From the NCBI GenBank assembly GCA_012974445.1, contig JAAXQG010000151.1:1-40800 (forward strand): 40,800 nucleotides of DNA. Reading direction: 5' to 3'. The DNA is from Desulfuromonadales bacterium (GTDB taxonomy: Bacteria > Desulfobacterota > Desulfuromonadia > Desulfuromonadales > JAAXQG01). Shown here piece by piece: positions 34,544 through 40,800 of the stretch. Every line of letters starts with the position of its first letter. Positions within the stretch are counted from its first letter, which is position 1. The position numbers and the translations under genes are program-made. The notes beneath the pieces were generated by a model. The model searched no databases. It saw nothing but the letters and a program-made list of their open reading frames with translations, and had not been told where the DNA came from.

Positions 34544-35341
34544 TTACTGCAGCTGCTTCATCCAGGAATCGCTCAGGAACCACTTTTTGTAGATCTTGTC
34601 GTAGGTCCCATCGTTTTTGGTCTGATTCAGGAAGTGATTCAGCCAGTTGATCAGGTCGGCATTGCCGCGACGGACTCCCCAGGAGATCGGCTCGTAGGTG
34701 AAGGGTTCGTCCAAAAAGACGAGTTTCCCCTCGCCGCGCTGGGCAAAGGCGATGGCATTGTAGGGCAGGTCGTAGATGAAGGCGTCAGCCTTGCCGTTGG
34801 TCAGCTCCATGATGCCTTCCTGCTCGGTCTCGAAGCTGATGTAGGTCGCCTTGGGAATCATGCGCTTGGTGGCCTGCTCTCCGGTGGTGCCCAGCTTGGA
34901 GATGACCTTGTATTTGGGGTCGTTGAGGTCTTTGTAGGACTTGATCTCTCCTGCCAGTTCCTTGCGCAGCAGGATGGTCTGACCGATGACGACATAGGGA
35001 TCGGCAAAGCTGAGCTGGAGGTTGCGCCCCTGGGTCAGGGTCATGCCGCTCATGATGATGTCGAATTTTCCGGTGAGCAGCGAGGGGATGATACCGTCCC
35101 ATGCGGTGCTCACCAGTTCCAGCTTCACGCCCATGGCCTTGGCCATGCGCTTGGCCATGTCTGCGTCGAAGCCGACGATATCTCCCCGCTTGTTTGTGAG
35201 CTCGAAGGGCATGTATCCGGGCTCCATGCCGACGCGCAGGGTGCCGCGTTTGAGAATATCGTCCAGGGTGTCAGCCAGGGCGCTGCCGGCGCTGAACGTC
35301 AGACAGCACAGAGTCAGGATAAGTGCGAGAATCTTCTTCAT
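34544..35341 (-). CDS. Periplasmic amino acid-binding protein (SBP family 3)
   Basis: This 265-aa protein is the binding component of the transporter. A signal peptide MKKILALILTLCCLTFSAGSALA is cut near residue 23. The mature protein shows the family 3 pattern: GTLRVGMEPGYMPFELTNKRGDIVGFDADMA (ligand-binding first lobe, about 33-63), PSLLTGKFDIIMSGMTLTQGR, and the second lobe QTILLRKELAGEIKSYKDLND and KADAFIYDLPYNAIA. Family members bind polar amino acids such as glutamine, arginine or histidine; the ligand cannot be assigned by eye. The permease gene follows after 25 bp. Confidence 0.92.
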   Translation of the reverse strand: MKKILALILTLCCLTFSAGSALADTLDDILKRGTLRVGMEPGYMPFELTNKRGDIVGFDADMAKRMAKAMGVKLELVSTAWDGIIPSLLTGKFDIIMSGMTLTQGRNLQLSFADPYVVIGQTILLRKELAGEIKSYKDLNDPKYKVISKLGTTGEQATKRMIPKATYISFETEQEGIMELTNGKADAFIYDLPYNAIAFAQRGEGKLVFLDEPFTYEPISWGVRRGNADLINWLNHFLNQTKNDGTYDKIYKKWFLSDSWMKQLQ

Positions 35342-35398
35342 GTGTTTCCTCCTGTGATCGAGATGATAAAAAGGGGACTAATGCCCCAAAAGATGCTT

Positions 35399-35566
35399 TC
35401 AGTAGGATTTGCCTTCGTCGAGCAGCTCTTCGATGACCATGGTCGAATCGCATTGGGAGCAGCGGGGGAAATCATCGATAAATCCCTCGGAGGGCAGGTA
35501 GATAATTTCTGTGTGCCGGCACCTGGGACAGACGATCTGTATCGGTTCTTTTCTGTCCTGAGCCAT
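35399..35566 (-). CDS. Small zinc-ribbon protein
   Basis: This 55-aa protein has two CxxC pairs, Cys13/16 (VCPRC) and Cys36/39 (RCSQC), forming a zinc ribbon, and an acidic C-terminus VIEELLDEGKSY. The track frame starts at 35623 (74 aa); the ATG at 35566 is favoured because GAGG lies about five bases upstream. The family was not recognised. It lies between pfkA and the transporter, and function cannot be inferred from the neighbours. Confidence 0.75.
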   Translation of the reverse strand: MAQDRKEPIQIVCPRCRHTEIIYLPSEGFIDDFPRCSQCDSTMVIEELLDEGKSY

Positions 35567-35653
35567 CTTGACCTCGCAAGTTCCGCTGAATGGAATAGTG
35601 GTTTGGTTTCGCAAAAAAGACATATATCACAGCACTTTGGTAAGGCCAAAGAG

Positions 35654-35676
35654 AAAAAAGCCTCTTGCCGAAGGCT
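35654..35676 (-). terminator. Terminator downstream of pfkA
   Basis: On the minus strand AGCCTT-CGGC-AA(GA)GGCT is a short stem with a two-base bulge followed by TTTTTTC. It lies about 70 bp beyond the pfkA stop; a G9 run (35727-35735) lies between them. Confidence 0.6.
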
Positions 35677-35741
35677 GGGAAGTGCCTCCCCGCCCTCGGG
35701 CCGGTTCAGTGCGAACGGAGTCAGGCGGGGGGGGGCATTTC

Positions 35742-36704
35742 CTAGATTCCGAGAGTTTCTCCAAGTCGAATCAATTTGAAATCGATGGGCCTGGTTCCCG
35801 ATGTGGTGACTTTTTCAAGGTCGGTGAGCTGGAGGCTGGAGCAGGACAGCCCCACCATTTTACCCGATTGTCCTTCGAGCAGGGCTTCCACGGCGGCAAC
35901 TCCGAAGCGGGCTGCGAGGATACGGTCGAAGGCCGAAGGGGCTCCCCCGCGCTGGTAGTGTCCCAGAACCATAATTCGGGTTTCGAAGCCTATACAATCC
36001 TTGATCTGCTCGGCCAGATCCTGGGCCAGAGCGGCGCCTTCGGCAACCATGATGATTGAATTATCCCGCCCTTCGCTGTAGCGGGCCCGAAGAAGGCGAC
36101 AGATTTTGTCGATATCATAGGGCGTCTCGGGAATGATGGCGAATTCGGCGCCGCAGGCCACGGCCGCCGCCATGGCAAGGTAGCCGCAGTTGCGCCCCAT
36201 GGTTTCCACGACGAAGGCCCGGTCGTGGGAAGAGGCCGTATCACGAAGGCAGTCTACGGCGTAGAGGATGTTGTTCAGGGCGGTGTCTACTCCCAGGGAC
36301 ATGTCGGTAAAGGGGATGTCGTTGTCGATGGAGGCCGGAATGCCTATGGTGGGGATTCCTCTCAGATGCATGCTTCTGGCCCCTTTCAGGGAGCCATCTC
36401 CGCCGATAACCACCAGTCCTTCAACCCCCAGATCCCGAAGCTTCTGCGCAGCACGGGCCTGCCCGGCTTCTTCGTAGAGCTCTTTGCAGCGGGCGCTTTG
36501 GAGGAAGGTCCCGCCGCGTTGAAGAATTCCGCTGACCGATCGGGTCGTAAGTTCTTCCATATGGTCGTGGAGCAGGCCTGAGAAGCCTTTCTGGATACCC
36601 AGAACTCCCATGCCCCGGGATAGGGCGGCGCGCACCACTGCTCTGACTGCTGCATTCATCCCCGAACAGTCTCCCCCGCTGGTCAGGACTGCGATTTTGT
36701 TCAT
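35742..36704 (-). CDS. pfkA: ATP-dependent 6-phosphofructokinase
   Basis: PfkA phosphorylates fructose 6-phosphate at the committed step of glycolysis. The track start (36830) adds 42 residues unlike the family; the ATG at 36704 follows AGGAGGGG and gives 320 aa, the E. coli PfkA length. Motifs are MNKIAVLTSGGDCSGMNAAV (ATP site), VVIGGDGSLKGA near 102 (Gly after GGD indicates ATP rather than pyrophosphate as donor), PASIDNDIPFTD (catalytic Asp in the IDND motif), and VETMGRNCGYLA. The gene is divergent from lon. Confidence 0.95.
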   Translation of the reverse strand: MNKIAVLTSGGDCSGMNAAVRAVVRAALSRGMGVLGIQKGFSGLLHDHMEELTTRSVSGILQRGGTFLQSARCKELYEEAGQARAAQKLRDLGVEGLVVIGGDGSLKGARSMHLRGIPTIGIPASIDNDIPFTDMSLGVDTALNNILYAVDCLRDTASSHDRAFVVETMGRNCGYLAMAAAVACGAEFAIIPETPYDIDKICRLLRARYSEGRDNSIIMVAEGAALAQDLAEQIKDCIGFETRIMVLGHYQRGGAPSAFDRILAARFGVAAVEALLEGQSGKMVGLSCSSLQLTDLEKVTTSGTRPIDFKLIRLGETLGI

Positions 36705-36753
36705 GGATTCCCCTCCTGAATGGATTCCCTGAATGGAATATCCACTGTGAAAT

Positions 36754-36780
36754 GTTATATTAACCAGCCCCAGATTCCAA
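36754..36780 (-). promoter_or_regulatory. Candidate pfkA promoter
   Basis: On the minus strand TTGGAA (36780-36775) and TATAAC (36759-36754) are separated by 15 nt, slightly short. The -10 is a 5/6 match. It lies 50 bp before the pfkA start, next to the inverted repeat shared with lon. Confidence 0.35.
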
Positions 36781-36782
36781 AG

Positions 36783-36803
36783 TATTACGGTTATACTGTA
36801 ATA
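36783..36803. promoter_or_regulatory. Operator-like inverted repeat between pfkA and lon
   Basis: TATTACGGTTATACTGTAATA is a near-perfect 21-bp dyad (one mismatched pair, G opposite T, at the inner edge of the arms). It lies just upstream of the putative pfkA -35 and within the AT-rich lon promoter region. This looks like a binding site for a dimeric regulator; which one is unknown. Confidence 0.5.
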
Positions 36804-36914
36804 ATATAGTCCATGCGGTCGGTCAATCATGCGTCGGATTTAAATCTTATCTTATCCATTGAATGTTTTTTGCTGCTTACCCGAGCGTTACGTAGACATG
36901 CAAGGGAGTCTTTG

Positions 36915-39293
36915 ATGCCAGATAATCAAGTATTCGCACCTTCGGTGCTGCCGATTTTTCCCATGCGGGAGCAGGTGGTTTTTCCTTTTATGCTTTTTCC
37001 GCTGGTGATTCGCCCAGAGGGAATGGTGGTGATCGAAGAGGCCCTAAAGGGGAAGGGGCTCTTGGGGCTGGTCTGTTGCGCCACTCCTGGCGAGATGTGC
37101 CGGGTCGAGGATTTCTTCCGGGTGGGCACCCTTTGTCGCATCACCAACGTTGAACGCCAGTCCGACGGCAGCGGCAAGGTTACCGTGGAGGGCCTGCGCA
37201 GGATGCGCATTGTTTCTACAACCCAGCTTACTCCATACATCCTGGCAGTGGTGGAGGTTGTCGAAGAGCATGAACACCGGGGAGCCGTTTCCGAGGCCCT
37301 GATGCACAGTGTGCATTCCATGCTTTCGGTGGCCCGGGAGCATGGTCGTACCCTGCCCGAAGATGTGGTCGAGATGATCGGCCGAATTCGCGACCCCGGT
37401 CGTTTGGCCGATCTGGTCACCGTCTATCTGTCTCTTGATATGAAAGCCCAGCAGGAACTCCTTGAAACCTATGATTCCGAGGAGCGGCTCAAGCGGGTCT
37501 ACCTGCATCTTGCCACCGAGGTGCAGAAGGCCTCTTCCCGGAAAATCTCTCAAGGGGATGCAACATTGAGCCTCAGAGGGCAAAAGGAAGCGGTGCTTCG
37601 CGATCATATGAAGAAAATCGATGAAGACCTAACCGGTGACGATCCCCGAGCTACTGAAATTAAGGAGTTGCGCCAGAAGATTCTAAGTGTTGATTTTGCC
37701 CAGGAGGTTCGAAGCATTGCCCTCAAGGAGTTGGGGAGGCTGGAGCGACTCAACACGGCTTCTCCCGAATATGCGGTTCTTCGGACTTATCTGGAATATC
37801 TCGTTGCCATGCCCTGGGGCAAGGGAACCATCGATAACCTGGATATCGATGCCGCGCAGATCATCCTGGATGAAGATCATCATGGGCTCCATGAGGTCAA
37901 GCAGCGCATTCTCGAGTTTCTCGCCGTACGTGCTCTGAAATCCAGCAGTAAGGGGCCCATACTCTGTTTTGTTGGGCCTCCGGGGGTAGGCAAGACCTCT
38001 TTGGGGCGCTCTATCGCAAGGGCGCTGGGGCGCAAGTATATCCGCATGGCGCTGGGGGGCATGAAGGATGAGGCTGAGGTTCGAGGTCATCGGCGAACCT
38101 ATGTCGGTGCCATGCCCGGACGTCTGGTGCAGGCGATCAGTCGCTCCGAGGTGAACAATCCCCTGATCATGCTTGATGAGATCGATAAAATCGGGCAGGA
38201 TTTTCGAGGAGACCCCGCTTCGGCCCTGCTGGAAGTTCTGGATCCCGAGCAGAACAGCAGCTTTACGGACCATTATCTTGATGTGCCCCTGGACCTGTCC
38301 AAAGTCCTGTTTATCTGCACAGCCAATCAGCTCGACCCCATTCCGGGGGCTCTTCGTGATCGCATGGAGGTGATCATGCTGTCGGGGTACAGTGAGGAGG
38401 AGAAGGAGCAGATCGCCTTTCGCTATCTCATCGCCAAAGAGATGGAGGAAAACGGCCTAGCGAATTATCCTCTTGAGTTCAGCCGCGAAGCTGTGCGCAA
38501 AATCATCCGGGACTACACCCGTGAGGCCGGTGTTCGAAATCTCGAGCGCAAGATTGCCTCTATCTGCCGCAAGGTGGCCCGGGAGATCGCCCAGGGGCAT
38601 CCGCCACATATCGATATCGATGAGCGTTCAGTGGAAGAGATGCTGGGTCCCAAGACTTTCTTCTCCGAGGTAACCGGGGAGAAGGACCTTGTCGGGGTTG
38701 TGACTGGACTTGCCTGGACCGAGGCCGGGGGGGACATTCTCTTTATCGAGGCCTCGCGCATGAGTGGCAGCAAGCAGCTCACCATTACGGGGCATCTCGG
38801 CGAGGTGATGCAGGAGTCGGTCAAGGCGGCTCTGTCTTACGTGCGTTCTCACGCTGAACAGTATGGTATTGAATCGGATTTCTTTGATCGAAGCGATCTC
38901 CATGTGCATGTTCCCGCCGGCGCCATCCCTAAGGACGGTCCTTCGGCCGGAGTGGCCATCGCCACGGCACTGATCTCTCTGCTGACCGGTCGCCCGGTGC
39001 GACGGAGCTTGGCCATGACCGGCGAGTTGACCCTCACGGGGCAGGTTTTGCCCATCGGCGGAGTGCGGGAAAAAGTCCTGGCAGCTCGTCGTGCGGGCGT
39101 TCGATCGGTGGTCCTGCCCGAACGCAACCGCGAGAGTCTCAAGGAAGTTGAGCCTGATCTGCTGAAGGAGTTGCAGATCGATTATGCCGATGAAATGTCT
39201 CAGGTTATTGCACTGGCTCTGCGTCCAAAGGTTCTTTGCACCACGGGAAGCTCCGAAAGTGGCAGTTGTATCTCGGTTGGCCCCTTAGGCTGA
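36915..39293 (+). CDS. lon: ATP-dependent protease Lon
   Basis: Lon degrades misfolded and regulatory proteins in the cytoplasm. The track start at 36813 adds 34 residues; the ATG at 36915 follows AAGGGAG and gives 792 aa starting MPDNQVFAPSVLPIFPMREQ, the normal Lon N-domain. AAA+ motifs are CFVGPPGVGKTSLG (Walker A) and PLIMLDEIDKIG (Walker B). The catalytic dyad is Ser677 in PKDGPSAG and Lys720 in GGVREKVLAARRAG, spaced 43 residues apart as in E. coli. The tail ends with a short Cys/Ser-rich stretch. The adjacent dyad repeat may regulate it. Confidence 0.97.
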   Translation: MPDNQVFAPSVLPIFPMREQVVFPFMLFPLVIRPEGMVVIEEALKGKGLLGLVCCATPGEMCRVEDFFRVGTLCRITNVERQSDGSGKVTVEGLRRMRIVSTTQLTPYILAVVEVVEEHEHRGAVSEALMHSVHSMLSVAREHGRTLPEDVVEMIGRIRDPGRLADLVTVYLSLDMKAQQELLETYDSEERLKRVYLHLATEVQKASSRKISQGDATLSLRGQKEAVLRDHMKKIDEDLTGDDPRATEIKELRQKILSVDFAQEVRSIALKELGRLERLNTASPEYAVLRTYLEYLVAMPWGKGTIDNLDIDAAQIILDEDHHGLHEVKQRILEFLAVRALKSSSKGPILCFVGPPGVGKTSLGRSIARALGRKYIRMALGGMKDEAEVRGHRRTYVGAMPGRLVQAISRSEVNNPLIMLDEIDKIGQDFRGDPASALLEVLDPEQNSSFTDHYLDVPLDLSKVLFICTANQLDPIPGALRDRMEVIMLSGYSEEEKEQIAFRYLIAKEMEENGLANYPLEFSREAVRKIIRDYTREAGVRNLERKIASICRKVAREIAQGHPPHIDIDERSVEEMLGPKTFFSEVTGEKDLVGVVTGLAWTEAGGDILFIEASRMSGSKQLTITGHLGEVMQESVKAALSYVRSHAEQYGIESDFFDRSDLHVHVPAGAIPKDGPSAGVAIATALISLLTGRPVRRSLAMTGELTLTGQVLPIGGVREKVLAARRAGVRSVVLPERNRESLKEVEPDLLKELQIDYADEMSQVIALALRPKVLCTTGSSESGSCISVGPLG

Positions 39294-39343
39294 GATTTTT
39301 TCGCTTCGGCGTGAATTTAATTTTATTACTGGAGGTATCCCCT

Positions 39344-40800
39344 TTGAGATCCATCATCTGCGTTTTATTGCTCTGCCTTCTATCCCCGGTATTTCTTGCT
39401 CCAGAGGCCCAGGCCCTGTCGCTGACTGAAAAAGTAAAGGAACATCATTACGAAAATGGCCTGCGCCTGCTCCTGGTCACAAGGGAGAACTCCCCCACAT
39501 TCAGTGCCTATGTCACCCTGGGGGTAGGCTCGGTGGATGAAACCAGTGACCGCCGGGGTGTCGCTCATCTTCTGGAGCACATGCTCTTCAAGGGCACCGA
39601 GCTTTACGGCACCCGGGACTACGCACAGGAGAAGCCGCTGCTGGACGAGATTGAAAAAGTCGGCAGCCGCATCGACGTCCTGAAGAACCAGGCAGGGGCC
39701 GATTCCGGGGAACTCAGTGCGCTGCGCCAGCAGCTTGTCGAGCTGCAGGGGCAGCACAAGGCTCTGGTGATCAAGGACGAATTCGCGAGCCTGTACGCCG
39801 AAAACGGAGGGGTCGGCTTCAACGCCTTTACCAGCAAGGATCTGACCACCTACCTTATCTCCCTTCCCGCCAACAAGTTGGAACTCTGGGCCGCTCTGGA
39901 GTCCGATCGCATGAAGCATCCGGTGCTCAGAGAGTTCTACACCGAGCGCGATGTGGTCCGCGAGGAGCGTCGCCGTTCCTATGACGGCAACCCCTCTGGT
40001 CTGCTGTATGAAAACCTGCTGGCTACCGCATATCAGACCCATTCCTACCGCAACCCCATCATCGGATGGCACTCGGATATCGAGAACCTGACCCTGGCTG
40101 AGACGCGGGAGTTTCTGACCAGTTATTACGCTCCCGTCAACACGGTCATTGCCCTTGTGGGTGACCTCGATTTCGATCAGGCCGTGGAGATGGTCGGGCG
40201 CTATTTCGGCGATATCCCTCCGGGGATTGCTGTCCCTGTTGTCAGCGATCTGGAGCCTGAGTCCATCGGAGAGCGACGTTTGGATATTGTCTTCGATGCC
40301 GAACCTCGGTTGGCCATGGCCTTTCATAAACCGACCCTGCCTTCTCGGGACGATTACATCTTCGATCTCATCGATCTGCTGCTCTCTTCGGGCAGAACCT
40401 CCAGGCTTTATCGCGCTCTGGTGCTGGAGCAGCAACTGGCAACCAGTGTTTCGACCTTCGGGGCGCCGGGGGCTCGCTTTGACAACCTTTTTGTCATCAC
40501 CGCCATCCCCCGTCACCCCCACAGTCTCGCCGAAGTTGAAGAGGCTATAACTCGGGAACTTGCGCTCCTTGCCACTGAACCGGTAACCGAGCAGGAACTG
40601 GAGCGGGCACTGAACCGACTGCGTACCGACCGGCTTGAGCAGTTAAAAACCAACAAAGGCCTTGCAAGCCTCCTGACCTACTATCAGACCGTCGCCGGAG
40701 ACTGGCGCTACATGGCGACCTACGACGAAATAGTGGCGGGAATCACCCCGGAGGAGATCCGGGCAGTGGCGCAGAAGTATTTCACATCGATAAACCGTAC
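39344..40800 (+). CDS. M16 family zinc metallopeptidase (3' end outside window)
   Basis: This is the 5' part (485 codons) of a secreted insulinase-type peptidase, missing from the track because it leaves the window. The start is TTG at 39344 with GGAGG eight bases upstream, opening a signal peptide RSIICVLLLCLLSPVFLAPEAQA (cut near 24). The inverted zinc motif HLLEH is at 75-79, and the downstream ligand region is ERDVVREERR. Between them a charged stretch of about 50 residues (about 90-145, e.g. ELSALRQQLVELQGQHKAL) looks like an inserted coiled coil before GGVGFNAFTSKDLTTY. A second M16 domain starts near 195. It follows lon by 50 bp without a visible terminator. Confidence 0.92.
   Translation, partial: MRSIICVLLLCLLSPVFLAPEAQALSLTEKVKEHHYENGLRLLLVTRENSPTFSAYVTLGVGSVDETSDRRGVAHLLEHMLFKGTELYGTRDYAQEKPLLDEIEKVGSRIDVLKNQAGADSGELSALRQQLVELQGQHKALVIKDEFASLYAENGGVGFNAFTSKDLTTYLISLPANKLELWAALESDRMKHPVLREFYTERDVVREERRRSYDGNPSGLLYENLLATAYQTHSYRNPIIGWHSDIENLTLAETREFLTSYYAPVNTVIALVGDLDFDQAVEMVGRYFGDIPPGIAVPVVSDLEPESIGERRLDIVFDAEPRLAMAFHKPTLPSRDDYIFDLIDLLLSSGRTSRLYRALVLEQQLATSVSTFGAPGARFDNLFVITAIPRHPHSLAEVEEAITRELALLATEPVTEQELERALNRLRTDRLEQLKTNKGLASLLTYYQTVAGDWRYMATYDEIVAGITPEEIRAVAQKYFTSINR

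Noticed and set aside
36705-36830. 42-residue N-terminal extension of pfkA in the track
   Set aside because: The extension does not match the family, crosses the putative promoter and dyad repeat, and lacks a ribosome-binding site, while the ATG at 36704 has AGGAGGGG.

Overview
The window is a dense chromosomal segment from a Gram-negative bacterium. Gene content and order (rpsB-tsf-pyrH-frr, uppS-cdsA-dxr-rseP, ilvB-ilvN-ilvC-psd-pssA-leuA, a T-box in front of leuA, DUF465, Lon, M16 peptidase) point to a deltaproteobacterium of the Desulfuromonadales type (Geobacter/Pelobacter/Desulfuromonas relatives). This placement is inferred from gene families and synteny; no 16S gene is present.

Layout. 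(1) 1-805, minus: 5' part of an LptF-type lipopolysaccharide-export permease running off the left edge. (2) 1016-9602, plus: translation and envelope housekeeping: rpsB, tsf, pyrH, frr, a short 2[4Fe-4S] ferredoxin, uppS, cdsA (apparently starting at ATT), dxr, rseP, tsaB and a DUF465 protein. (3) 9781-20409, plus: branched-chain amino acid synthesis (ilvD, ilvB, ilvN, ilvC; leuA, leuC, leuD), with the phosphatidylethanolamine pair psd-pssA between ilvC and a Leu-specific T-box leader that precedes leuA. leuB is not in the window. (4) 20505-20641, minus: a decayed C-terminal fragment of a GlnQ-type ABC ATPase. (5) 20734-32612, minus: a complete tad (Flp-type tight adherence pilus) operon: two Flp pilins, prepilin peptidase, CpaB, CpaC secretin, a small lipoprotein, TadE, TadG, CpaE/TadZ, CpaF/TadA, TadB, TadC, a TPR lipoprotein (TadD-like) and an SH3b protein. 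(6) 32832-36704, minus: a polar amino acid ABC transporter (ATPase, permease, binding protein), a small zinc-ribbon protein and ATP-dependent 6-phosphofructokinase. (7) 36915-40800, plus: lon and the 5' part of an M16 zinc peptidase running off the right edge.

How the parts work together. Region 2 supplies ribosome function together with undecaprenyl, CDP-diacylglycerol and isoprenoid precursors for envelope synthesis. Region 3 forms a pyruvate to valine/isoleucine/leucine route in which the leucine branch has its own tRNA-sensing switch. The tad operon is one transcription unit starting from a promoter near 32.69 kb, and it converges on leuD at a two-way terminator.

Most notable points: the ATT start of cdsA; the homologous intact and decayed glnQ 3' ends, in the same orientation, on either side of the tad locus; the leuA T-box; a second Flp pilin and other small ORFs absent from the supplied track; a beta-rich insertion in the amino acid permease; and an exact 27-bp triplication in the tail of rpsB. 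All alignments were made by eye. No database search was possible.
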